From the NCBI GenBank assembly GCA_024235835.1, contig JACKLQ010000001.1, positions 186,001 to 250,000 of the forward strand: DNA of 64,000 nucleotides, written 5' to 3'. Under the pieces are notes generated by a model. The model ran no database searches. It worked only from the letters and a program-made list of their open reading frames with translations, and had not been told where the DNA came from. Source of the stretch: Thiobacillus sp. Its GTDB lineage: Bacteria > Pseudomonadota > Gammaproteobacteria > Burkholderiales > Thiobacillaceae. The position numbers and the translations under genes are program-made. Shown in pieces: positions 42,577-50,770 of this stretch (position 1 is its first letter; the number at the start of each line of letters is the position of its first letter).

Positions 42577-43381
42577 CCGATTGATCGCTTTCCTGGGGCC
42601 GCAGGAACTCCAGGAAGTAGTTTTCCCGCAGGAAATCATGGGCGCGCAGGGGCTGGAAGCCGGCGGCGACGATTTCCCGCACCACCGTTTCCCGTCCGGC
42701 GCGGACGTGGCCCAGCACCCAGGGGCTGGATCGCCCCGGAATGCGCTCGTAGTCGATGACGACCAGGCGTCCGCCCGGCTTCAGGGCGGCCCGCAGGGAC
42801 GCGAGCATGGATTGGGGGTACTCGAAGTGGTGGTAGGTGTCGCTGGTGAAGACGAGGTCGAAGGCGTTGGCGGGCAGTCGGGCGTCCCGCTCGCCGCCCA
42901 ACTGGGCCACCAGCTGGGGCAGCCCTTCGGCCTCGGCGCGGCGGGCGATGCCGGCGACGAATTCCGGGGCGATGTCCTGGGCGACGACGCGGCCGGCGGG
43001 GCCGACCTCGTGGGCCATCAGCACGGAGAACACCCCGGTGCCGGCGCCCACGTCGGCCACCGCCATGCCGGGCCGCAGGCCCAGGGCGTCGACGATCCGG
43101 TGGCGCTGCTCGTAGACCTCCCGCCCCTCGGTCTCGAAGACGCCCTGCCAGCGGGCGAAATCCGCGCCCTGGTAGGACCGGTTGATGCCGGGCCGGACGC
43201 TCTGCTCCTCGGCGTGGACGGCCGGGCCGGCAAGGCCCAGGGCGAGGAGGGCGGCCGCCACGGTTCGGTGGAATGCGCGGGGCATGGCCGGTGCAAGGCG
43301 GAGGGTGTCGCCGGGGCCGGGGGCAGGCTTGGGAGGCTCGGCCTCCGTGGGATCATCGATGCGCGTTGCCAAGGTTGACAT
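42533..43381 (-). CDS. Exported class I SAM-dependent methyltransferase
   Basis: The protein has a methyltransferase fold with motif I MAVADVGAGTGVFSVL, motif II VVAQDIAPEF, and FDLVFTSDTYHHFEYPQSML. A hydrophobic segment RTVAAALLALGLAGPAVHAEEQ looks like a signal peptide, but it lies about 40 residues inside if the ATG at 43381 (GGAAGG six bases upstream) is used. An ATG at 43285 would place the signal at the N-terminus but has no ribosome site. Periplasmic methyltransferases of this kind are known only as hypothetical. The last residues derive from a dispersed repeat. Confidence 0.75.
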   Translation of the reverse strand: MSTLATRIDDPTEAEPPKPAPGPGDTLRLAPAMPRAFHRTVAAALLALGLAGPAVHAEEQSVRPGINRSYQGADFARWQGVFETEGREVYEQRHRIVDALGLRPGMAVADVGAGTGVFSVLMAHEVGPAGRVVAQDIAPEFVAGIARRAEAEGLPQLVAQLGGERDARLPANAFDLVFTSDTYHHFEYPQSMLASLRAALKPGGRLVVIDYERIPGRSSPWVLGHVRAGRETVVREIVAAGFQPLRAHDFLRENYFLEFLRPQESDQSGSAVPAKAETRSRQ

Positions 43382-43536
43382 GGTGACCTTCCGAACGAAA
43401 TGCGTCACATCGTAATACGACGGATGGGGGCCCGCTCGCCGCTGTCGGCCGGACCTCCTGGACCGTCGACGGGTGGGCTATGCAGGGCTGGCTGGGCATG
43501 GTAATTTGATTGTTGTGACATTATTCAAAAAACCCC

Positions 43537-44100
43537 ATGAATACGCGAGGCGGCAAGCGTGCCGGAGCCGGGCGCAAGGCCCTCAACAATCCCACCAGGA
43601 CCATGCGCGTCCCCGTCGGCCGGGTTGACGAGGTGAAGGCCTATCTGGCCCGGCCACCTGTCCATGGGTGGGGCAACGTGGACTATGCGGGGCTGCCCGC
43701 TGGGCTCGTCAGAATGGCGCTGCCCCTGTTCGACGGCAACGTGCCCGCCGGCTTCCCCAGCCCCGCCGAGGACTACGCCGAGGGCAGGCTGGACCTGAAC
43801 GAGTATCTGGTGGAGCACGAGGCGGCCACCTTCTACGTGCGGGTGAAGGGCCACTCCATGAGCGGGGCGGGCATCCTGGACGGGGACATCATCGCCGTGG
43901 ACCGGGCCCTGGAGGCCCACGACGGCGACATCGTCCTGGCCGTGGTGGACGGCGAACTGACGGTGAAGGAACTCTCCCGCAAGCAGGACCGGATCCGCCT
44001 CTTGCCCCACAACCCCGACTTCCCCGTCATCGAGTTCAAGCCGGGCCAGGAACTGATGGTCTGGGGCGTGGTGAAGGGCGTGGTGCGCAAGCTGCGCTGA
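43537..44100 (+). CDS. umuD: DNA polymerase V subunit UmuD
   Basis: UmuD is the LexA-like partner of the translesion polymerase UmuC and is activated by RecA-stimulated self-cleavage. The 187-residue protein has the cleavage site in VPAGFPSPAEDY (between A and G), the catalytic Ser in KGHSMSGAGILDGD and the Lys in GELTVKEL. It is about 45 residues longer at the N-terminus than E. coli UmuD, and the extension is basic (TRGGKRAGAGRKAL), as in several betaproteobacterial versions. No canonical LexA box is seen just upstream. It is seven bases before umuC. Confidence 0.92.
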   Translation: MNTRGGKRAGAGRKALNNPTRTMRVPVGRVDEVKAYLARPPVHGWGNVDYAGLPAGLVRMALPLFDGNVPAGFPSPAEDYAEGRLDLNEYLVEHEAATFYVRVKGHSMSGAGILDGDIIAVDRALEAHDGDIVLAVVDGELTVKELSRKQDRIRLLPHNPDFPVIEFKPGQELMVWGVVKGVVRKLR

Positions 44101-44107
44101 GACCGTC

Positions 44108-45397
44108 ATGACGATTCCCTCCCGCCAGTACGCCCTGGTGGACGGCAACAACTTCTACGTTTCCTGCGAGCGGGTCTTCAACCCCCGCCTGGAAGGCCTT
44201 CCCGTCATCGTCCTCTCCAACAACGACGGCTGTGCCGTGGCGCGGAGCGACGAGGCCAAGGCCCTGGGCGTCAGGATGGGCGCCCCCTGGTTCCAGGTGC
44301 GGGACTTGATGGACGCCAACGGCGGCATCGCCCTGTCCAGCAACTACACCCTCTACGCCGACATGAGCCGCCGCATGATGGCCGTCATCGGCGGCTTCTG
44401 CCCCGAGCAGGAGGTCTACTCCATCGACGAATCCTTCCTGCGCTTCACCGGCTTCGGCCAGTGGGACCTGACCAGCCTGGGCGTCCGCATGCGCCAGACC
44501 GTGCGGCAGTGGACCGGCATTCCCGTGGGCGTGGGCGTCGGCCCCACCAAGACCCTGGCCAAGCTGGCCAACCGCCTGGCCAAGAAGCACCCGGACTTCA
44601 AGGCCGTCGGCGTATGCAACCTCCAGGACCTGGAGCCCTGGCACCGGATCCGCTACTTCAGCGAGGTGGACGTGGAAGACGTGTGGGGCGTGGGGTCCCG
44701 CTGGGGCAGGAAGCTACGGGAACTGGGCATCCAGTCCGCCCAGGACCTGAAGATGGCCGACCCGGAAACCCTGCGCAGCCGCTTCAGCGTGGTGCTGGAA
44801 CGCACCGTGCGGGAACTCAACGGCGTCCACTGCATGCCCCTGGAAGAGGCCCCGCCCCCCAAGAAGCAGATCGTCTCCTCCCGCAGCTTCGGCCACCCGG
44901 TGACCCGGCTCCAGGACCTGCTGGAGTCCGTCTCCACCCACGCCGCCCGGGCGGGAGAGAAACTGCGCCAGGAAGGCCAGGCTGCCGGCCTCATCCAGGT
45001 CTTCATCGGCACCAACCCCTTCATCCCCGGCGAGCCCCAGTACCACCCGGGGGCCACGGTGCCCTTCGCCGGCCCCGTCGCCGACAGCGCCCGGCTCATC
45101 CAGGCCGCCCGGGCGGGGCTCCGGCGCATCTACCGCCAGGGCTTCCGCTACAAGAAGGCGGGGGTGATGCTCATGGACCTGGGGCCGGCGGGCGTCCGGC
45201 AGGGAGACCTGTTCGCCCAGGCCCCCCCGGACACCCGCGCCCGCCTGCTGGCGGTGCTGGACGAGACGAACCAGCGCATGGGACGGGGAACGCTGCGTTT
45301 CGCGGCGGAGGGCGTCGGCCAGCCCTGGAAGATGCGGCGGGATCGGGTGACGCCGGCCTACACCAGCGACTGGGACGAACTGCCGGTGGTGTGCTAG
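44108..45397 (+). CDS. umuC: DNA polymerase V catalytic subunit UmuC
   Basis: UmuC is a Y-family polymerase that copies damaged DNA. The 429-residue protein has ALVDGNNFYVSCERVF with the first catalytic Asp, YSIDESFL with the catalytic Asp-Glu, and the GVGPTKTLAKLAN region. The C-terminal DUF4113 part (LMDLGPAG and RFAAEGVGQPWKMRRD in part) is complete. The length is normal. It is cotranscribed with umuD. Confidence 0.95.
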   Translation: MTIPSRQYALVDGNNFYVSCERVFNPRLEGLPVIVLSNNDGCAVARSDEAKALGVRMGAPWFQVRDLMDANGGIALSSNYTLYADMSRRMMAVIGGFCPEQEVYSIDESFLRFTGFGQWDLTSLGVRMRQTVRQWTGIPVGVGVGPTKTLAKLANRLAKKHPDFKAVGVCNLQDLEPWHRIRYFSEVDVEDVWGVGSRWGRKLRELGIQSAQDLKMADPETLRSRFSVVLERTVRELNGVHCMPLEEAPPPKKQIVSSRSFGHPVTRLQDLLESVSTHAARAGEKLRQEGQAAGLIQVFIGTNPFIPGEPQYHPGATVPFAGPVADSARLIQAARAGLRRIYRQGFRYKKAGVMLMDLGPAGVRQGDLFAQAPPDTRARLLAVLDETNQRMGRGTLRFAAEGVGQPWKMRRDRVTPAYTSDWDELPVVC

Positions 45398-45422
45398 ACG
45401 CAGTTGCACCCCGCCTTGGCCC

Positions 45423-45712
45423 ATGACCCTGCAACGCGTCCTGTTCCTGAGCCAGAAGGCGGTGGAGGCCCTGCCGGGGGATCCCGGCGCGGCCGTCATC
45501 TCCATCACGGACCCGGACAAACCCGAGGCCGATTTGCGCCCCGGGTGGGGCGGATCGTCTTCCATACCGGGGCGGAATTGGCGCACGGGCACTACGAAGA
45601 GGCGCTGGAGCTCTACCGAGGGATCACGGCCCAGCCGGAATCGCCCATGGGGGACGTCATCGCCCGCCTGGAAGACATGTCGTTCCCCTGGGGGGTGAGC
45701 GATGGCAACTAG
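45423..45712 (+). pseudogene. Small conserved gene with a frameshift after umuC
   Basis: The first 41 residues (MTLQRVLFLSQKAVEALPG, AAVISITDPDKPEADL) are in the frame from 45423. The rest, RIVFHTGAELAHGHYEEALEL and FPWGVSDGN in short, is in another frame and ends at 45712. The join near 45545 lacks some residues that relatives would have (the family I recall from phage and plasmid genomes continues GW-x-VLRL). The gene is therefore broken. The 236 bases that follow show only the promoter of the next pair. Confidence 0.5.
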
Positions 45713-45885
45713 CGGCCACTGCGCGAGGCATGCCTTCAAGCACAAGGTCAAATACCCTGGCGGCAAGTTGCCTTGCGGCAGACGGCCAATTCACCATGCG
45801 CCTGTTTCTCTGAGTTGGGGCATTTTTCCATCCGCACGATTTTGCTCCGAGAGCCTGGTTCGTGGCCGAGCACCTTGCCACGGGC

Positions 45886-45946
45886 TTTGTACTGCATTAA
45901 CGTAACATATAATTTATTAAATTGGCCGTTTACGATAAGTTATATG
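45886..45946 (+). promoter_or_regulatory. Probable promoter/operator of the HipBA-type pair
   Basis: A consensus -10 TATAAT (45908-45913) has TTTGTA 16 bases upstream as a -35-like element. Inverted CATATAA (45906-45912) and TTATATG (45940-45946) flank the start region and may bind the HipB-like protein. The stretch is strikingly AT-rich compared with its surroundings. Confidence 0.5.
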
Positions 45947-45948
45947 CT

Positions 45949-46317
45949 ATGTCTAAGTCGTCACTAGCTATTCAATCCTTGCCGCCAGAGGTGGCCGCCG
46001 CCTTAACCGCACTTGGCGAACATCTGGCCTTGGCCCGGCTGCGCCGCAAAGAATCCCAGAAACAATGGGCTATCCGCCTAAGCGTATCCGTACCCACCCT
46101 GATTCGCATGGAGAAGGGCGACCCCACCGTCAGCATGGGGGCGTACGCCACAGCACTCTGGCTGCTCGGGTTGTCAGGCGGTCTGGCTGAGTTGGCCGAA
46201 CCGCGCAAGGATGTCCGAGCCTTGGAAACAGATGTGCGCCGGGCCAGTCGGCTGCGTGCCACCCGGACACGCATCGCGAAAACGGCCTTGTCCGGAAAGA
46301 GAGCGGAGGCCGAGTGA
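45949..46317 (+). CDS. HipB-like XRE antitoxin
   Basis: The 122-residue protein has an XRE helix-turn-helix at residues 24-75 (LALARLRRKESQKQWAIRLS in part, then VPTLIRMEKGDPTVSMG). Such proteins repress and neutralise HipA kinases. The stop overlaps the GTG of the hipA-like gene as GTGA. A TTG start at 45922 would add nine residues. Its codon use is less GC-rich than that of umuC. Confidence 0.85.
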   Translation: MSKSSLAIQSLPPEVAAALTALGEHLALARLRRKESQKQWAIRLSVSVPTLIRMEKGDPTVSMGAYATALWLLGLSGGLAELAEPRKDVRALETDVRRASRLRATRTRIAKTALSGKRAEAE

Positions 46318-47549
46318 ACGCTGCTACCCAGCCTCCAGACACTTTGTATCTCTGGTACCTCGGCGACCCAGCCGAACCACGTCTGGTAGGCGAGCTCAAT
46401 CTGGTCATGAACCGGCGCGGAGTCTCATTGCGTTATGGTAGGGATTGGCTCACCCAGGGATTCGCGCTCAGCGAAGACCTCCCGCTCACTGACAGCGAGC
46501 ATTTTCCCCGGGAAAAGGATACAGCTGCCGGCGCGGTGGACGATGCCAGACCGGACCGGTGGGGCGAACGCGTTATTCGCTTGGTTGACCGCCCTCCACG
46601 GCTATCCCTTATGGAGTTCCTGTTCCATGCGGGAGATGACCGTTTTGGCGCCCTTGGTGTTTCCACTTCCCGGTCTTTCTACCTACCACGCGTGATTGGC
46701 CCCCTGCCAAAGCTCGCGGATGTTGATGCGGTGCACGATGTCGTTCGCCGTGTGTTGGCCAGGGAGCCCATCGACGAACGGCAAAAGCGGCTGATCGCCC
46801 CGGGCGTCACGATGGGTGGGGCCAGGCCGAAGGCCTTGTTGCAGCTGGATGGGGAGGAATGGGTCCTGAAGTTCGCCGAAGAAGACCGGCCCTCGGAACC
46901 CTTGATCGAGCATGCAGCCATGACTTTGGCCGCGAAGGCGGGTATTTCCGTCGCTGAAACACGGCCTATTCCGTTCAACAATGGCGTAGCAATAGCTATC
47001 CGACGTTTTGACCGCAAGGCGGGTAGCCGGCTGCATGCCATGTCTGCCAACGTGGCGCTGAAGGCCGCCGGGGTCGAATTGTCCTATCCAAACCTGGCTC
47101 TGCTGCTTCGCCGTCGGGGCGACGTCGACGTCAATCGCGACCAAATGCACGAGCTTTTCCGGCGGCTGGTGTTCAACATACTCATCGATAACACGGATGA
47201 CCATGAGAAGAACCACGTTCTCCTGGTAACGCAGAACCAGCACTATGCGCTGGCCCCAGCCTTTGACGTCTTGCCCATGGGCCAATCGCTTGGCTACCAG
47301 GCAATGACGATTGGTGAGCGCGGTGCGGAATCTTCCCTACATAACGCGCTGACCGCGGCTGCCCAATATTGGCTAACGCCGCAGGGCGCACTGGCAGAGG
47401 CAAGCCGCGTTGCCCGGGTGGTCAACGGCTGGCGCTCGCATTTTGCGGGCCTGGGGCTTGCCGCGGGGGTTCTTGACGAATTGGGCGGGCACATCGACCG
47501 GCCCTACCTGTTGGAACAACGGCAGGCGGCCATGGCTGGTGCGCCCTGA
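46314..47549 (+). CDS. HipA-family kinase toxin
   Basis: The 411-residue protein has the HipA N1 domain (LVGELNLVMNRRGVSLRYG in part), a kinase core with the glycine-rich VTMGGARPKALLQLDG and WVLKFAEEDRPSEPLIEHAAM in part, and the catalytic NTDDHEKNH (about residues 292-300). HipA kinases phosphorylate translation factors such as glutamyl-tRNA synthetase and cause growth arrest. The GTG start overlaps hipB. No truncation is seen. The 195-base gap after it has a short open stretch of no clear meaning. Confidence 0.88.
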   Translation: MNAATQPPDTLYLWYLGDPAEPRLVGELNLVMNRRGVSLRYGRDWLTQGFALSEDLPLTDSEHFPREKDTAAGAVDDARPDRWGERVIRLVDRPPRLSLMEFLFHAGDDRFGALGVSTSRSFYLPRVIGPLPKLADVDAVHDVVRRVLAREPIDERQKRLIAPGVTMGGARPKALLQLDGEEWVLKFAEEDRPSEPLIEHAAMTLAAKAGISVAETRPIPFNNGVAIAIRRFDRKAGSRLHAMSANVALKAAGVELSYPNLALLLRRRGDVDVNRDQMHELFRRLVFNILIDNTDDHEKNHVLLVTQNQHYALAPAFDVLPMGQSLGYQAMTIGERGAESSLHNALTAAAQYWLTPQGALAEASRVARVVNGWRSHFAGLGLAAGVLDELGGHIDRPYLLEQRQAAMAGAP

Positions 47550-47744
47550 ATCCATCCGGACAATTTCCGGGCCATTGCAGGCCGCCATCCAGAGGGGAGG
47601 TCCGGGTGCTGGACCAGATCTTGTTGGACTACGAGTCGGACCAGGCCAGGAAGCGAAATTCCGGCGGGCCGTGAAGGGCAGTATCACTTGGCGAGACTCC
47701 TGATCGGTAGTCTGAACTCACCAGACCACGCCCAGGAGGCCGCC

Positions 47745-49127
47745 ATGACCCAGAACGACAATCCCGCCAGCCCGAACACCCCCACCGTCCTGCTCACCCC
47801 CCTCAAGTCCGCCCTGGTGGCCGGGCACGACCAGCGCCTGCCCGTGCTGGTGCGCGTCCAGGCCCCCGATGCGAACCCCCATCAGGTGAAAGAGCGGCCC
47901 CCCTACCACCTGGCCTTGGTCATCGACCGTTCCGGCTCCATGTCCGGCGAGCCCCTGGAAGAAGCCAAGCGCTGCGCCGGCTACATCGTCGACCAGTTGA
48001 AGCCCGGGGATCGGGCCGCCCTGGTCCAGTTCGACAACCACGTGGAGGTACTGGCCCCCGCCCGGCCCGTGGGCGACCGCAAGGCCCTCCACGCCGCCCT
48101 GGACACCATCAGCGCAGGCGGCATGACCAACCTGCACGGCGGCTGGGAGGCCGGCGCCCGGGAACTGGCCGACCTGGTCCGCCAGGCCGGCCTCTCCCGG
48201 GTGATCCTGCTGTCCGACGGCAACGCCAACGAGGGCCTCACCGATGCGTCGGAGATCGCCGCCCAGTGCGGCCGCCTCGCCGACCAGGGGGTGACCACCT
48301 CCACCTACGGCCTGGGCCGGGACTTCAACGAAGACCTCATGGTGGCCATGGCCAAGGCGGGGCAGGGCAACCACTACTACGGCGAGACGGCCCGGGACCT
48401 GTTCGAACCCTTCGCCGAGGAATTCGACCTCCTCGCCAACCTCCACGCCCGCCAGCTGCGCCTCTCCCTGGGCACCCCCGAGGGCGTCAAGGGCACGCTG
48501 CTCAACGACTACGTGGTGGAAGAACGGCGGGGCTTCCCCTGGGTCCGCCTGCCGGATCTGGCCTGGGGCGCCGAGGCCTGGGCCCTGGTGGAACTGCACG
48601 TGCCGGCGCCGAAGGACGGCGAGCTCGTGTCCCTGCTCCAGGTGGAAGTCACCGGCGTGGACCTGGACGGCCAGCCCGTGGCCTTCCCCCCGGCCCAGCT
48701 CAAGCTGCTGGCCGTGTCGCCGGACCTGTGGGACGCCCTGCTGCCGGACGCCCTGGTGCGCCAGCGCCTGAACGAGCTGGAGGCCGCCAAACTGCTGGAA
48801 CAGGCCCGGGCCGCCGCCCAGCGGGGCGACTGGCGGGCCATCGAAGGGATGCTGGACGAGGCCAGGAAGCGCTTCGCCGACAACCCCTGGGTGCAGCAGG
48901 TTCTGGCCAACATGGTGGACCTGGCCCGGGTGCAGGACCAGGCCGGCTTCAGCAAGGAAGCCATGTTCTCCACCCGCCGCATGCGCAGCCGCCTTTCCGC
49001 CAAGGAGGAGATGACGAACCTGCACATGGATGCCATGGCCCCCTCCTTCCTGCGGCGCAAGTCGGCCCAGGGCAAGGCCCAGTACCGAAAGGGCCCCGAC
49101 AGTGATGACACGCCGCCCAAGGGTTAA
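47745..49127 (+). CDS. VWA-domain protein
   Basis: The 460-residue protein has a von Willebrand A domain (about residues 50-230) with an intact metal site, LVIDRSGSMSGEPLEEAK and then SAGGMTNLHGG and LLSDGNANEG. The rest is a beta-rich segment and a helical C-terminus. There is no signal peptide, so it acts in the cytoplasm. VWA proteins usually work with an AAA+ ATPase, but none is beside it. The ATG at 47745 has AGGAGG upstream. It is ten bases before the small remnant and likely cotranscribed with the next gene. Confidence 0.85.
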   Translation: MTQNDNPASPNTPTVLLTPLKSALVAGHDQRLPVLVRVQAPDANPHQVKERPPYHLALVIDRSGSMSGEPLEEAKRCAGYIVDQLKPGDRAALVQFDNHVEVLAPARPVGDRKALHAALDTISAGGMTNLHGGWEAGARELADLVRQAGLSRVILLSDGNANEGLTDASEIAAQCGRLADQGVTTSTYGLGRDFNEDLMVAMAKAGQGNHYYGETARDLFEPFAEEFDLLANLHARQLRLSLGTPEGVKGTLLNDYVVEERRGFPWVRLPDLAWGAEAWALVELHVPAPKDGELVSLLQVEVTGVDLDGQPVAFPPAQLKLLAVSPDLWDALLPDALVRQRLNELEAAKLLEQARAAAQRGDWRAIEGMLDEARKRFADNPWVQQVLANMVDLARVQDQAGFSKEAMFSTRRMRSRLSAKEEMTNLHMDAMAPSFLRRKSAQGKAQYRKGPDSDDTPPKG

Positions 49128-49136
49128 CCTGCTGCC

Positions 49137-49217
49137 ATGAACAAACTGCTCGCTTTCTACGACGGGGGTGTCCTGGACGACCGGGGCCGGTTCCCGACCG
49201 CCCTGGAAACTCGATGA
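49137..49217 (+). pseudogene. Remnant of an OGFr-type gene
   Basis: The 26-codon frame starts MNKLLAFYDGGVLDDRGRF, which resembles the beginning of bacterial OGFr_N-domain proteins (LLAFY-x-G-x-x-DDRGR). It then ends after an unrelated tail, and its stop overlaps the next start. Only the N-terminal 19 residues are family-like, so a deletion removed the rest. Confidence 0.4.
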
Positions 49218-50722
49218 GTGCGTCCCAGACCCGGCGGGGCCTGTCCAAGTCCCGCCTCATCGCCTGGCGGCAATGCCCCAGGCGGCTGTGGCTGGAGACC
49301 TACCGGCCTGAACTGCGTGAGGTGGACGCCGCCGCCCAGGCCCGCTTCGACACGGGCAACCGGGTGGGTGAGTTGGCCCGGGACTTGGTGCCCGGCGGGG
49401 TGCTCGTCAAATACCAGGACGACCTCGCCCAGGCCCTGGCCGTGACGGCGGAGCTCCTGCGCACCCGGCCCGACGCCCCCCTGTTCGAGGCCGCCTTCCA
49501 GCACGACGGCCTGCTGGTGCGGGCCGACCTGCTGCTGCCCGGGGCAGGGCAGGGCGGCCACCACCTGGTGGAGGTCAAGTCCACGGCGGGGGTGAAGGAC
49601 TACTATCTGCCGGATGCCGCCATCCAGGCCTGGGTGGCGGAACGGGCGGGGCTGCCCCTGGGCCGGGTCAGCATCGGCCACCTGGATACCGCCTTCATCT
49701 ACCCGGGGGCTGGCGACTACACGGGGCTGTTCCACTGGGAAGACGTCACCGACCGCATCCAGCCCCTAGAAAATGAGGTGGGCGACTGGCTGGTCGCCGC
49801 CCGGGTCGTGCTGCAAGGCGACCAGCCGGACATCGCCCCGGGGGAACAGTGCACCACGCCCTTCGACTGCCCCTTCCAGCACCACTGCTGGCCCGAGCCC
49901 CCCGAAAACCCCGTGGACCTGCTGCCGGGCAAGAACGGCAAGGCGCTGGCCCGCCAACTCCATAAGGAAGGCCACGACGACCTGCGCCAGGTACCCGAAG
50001 CCCGCATCACCGAGCCCACCCTGCGTCGCATCCACCAGGCCACGGTCAGCGGCCAGGCGTATCTGGACCCCCAGGCTGCGGAGAAACTCAAGGCCCTGGG
50101 CTGGCCCCGTCACTACCTGGACTTCGAGGCCGCCGGCTTCGCCATTCCGGTCTGGGCTGGCACCCGCCCCTTCCAGGCGCTGCCTTTCCAGTGGTCCTGC
50201 CACATCCAGACAGCGGATGGACAGCTTCGCCACGCGGACTACCTGGAAACCCGGGGCGAGCCCCCCATGCGCCCCTTCGCCGAAAGCCTGCTGACTGCTT
50301 TGGGGGAGGAGGGGCCCATCCTGGTCTACAGCCCCTACGAGCGGCGCATCCTTAACGAACTGGCCCAGGCCCTCCCTGACCTGGCCCCCTCATTGAAGGC
50401 AGTCATGGATCGGCTCCACGACCTGCATCCGCTGACCAAGGCCCACTACTACCACCCGGCCATGAAAGGCTCCTGGTCCATCAAGGCCGTGCTGCCCACC
50501 GTGGCCCCGGACCTGGACTACCAGGCCCTGGGCGAAGTCCAGGACGGCACCGCCGCACAAAGGGCCTACGGCGAGATCATCGACCCGGCCACGCCGGAAG
50601 ACCGCCGGAATGCCCTCATCCAGGACCTGCGGGACTACTGCCGGCTGGACACCCTGGCGATGGTCAGGCTGGCGGAGTTTCTGGCGCAGGGGGCAGGCCA
50701 GAGGCCGCCCCTCCTCACCTGA
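49214..50722 (+). CDS. DUF2779 protein with a Cas4-like nuclease pattern
   Basis: The 502-residue protein begins GLSKSRLIAWRQCPRRLWLE, as in RecB/Cas4-type PD-(D/E)XK proteins. A nuclease pattern LLVRADLLLP followed by HHLVEVKSTAGVKDYY supplies the D and E-x-K residues. Cysteines at CTTPFDCPFQHHC could bind an iron-sulfur cluster together with the N-terminal Cys. The C-terminal half has the DUF2779 body with an RNase H/exonuclease-like start (HYLDFEAAGFAIPVW) and DYCRLDTLAMVRL near its end. Function is unknown; a nuclease with two active sites is plausible. Confidence 0.78.
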   Translation: MSASQTRRGLSKSRLIAWRQCPRRLWLETYRPELREVDAAAQARFDTGNRVGELARDLVPGGVLVKYQDDLAQALAVTAELLRTRPDAPLFEAAFQHDGLLVRADLLLPGAGQGGHHLVEVKSTAGVKDYYLPDAAIQAWVAERAGLPLGRVSIGHLDTAFIYPGAGDYTGLFHWEDVTDRIQPLENEVGDWLVAARVVLQGDQPDIAPGEQCTTPFDCPFQHHCWPEPPENPVDLLPGKNGKALARQLHKEGHDDLRQVPEARITEPTLRRIHQATVSGQAYLDPQAAEKLKALGWPRHYLDFEAAGFAIPVWAGTRPFQALPFQWSCHIQTADGQLRHADYLETRGEPPMRPFAESLLTALGEEGPILVYSPYERRILNELAQALPDLAPSLKAVMDRLHDLHPLTKAHYYHPAMKGSWSIKAVLPTVAPDLDYQALGEVQDGTAAQRAYGEIIDPATPEDRRNALIQDLRDYCRLDTLAMVRLAEFLAQGAGQRPPLLT

Positions 50723-50770
50723 AAAGTCGCCAGACCGGGAGTACACTTTCGAAATAAAAGGGAGACTCGG

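Noticed and set aside
45702..45905. Short frames between the broken gene and the HipB-like gene
   Set aside because: They lack ribosome sites and family likeness and overlap the promoter region.
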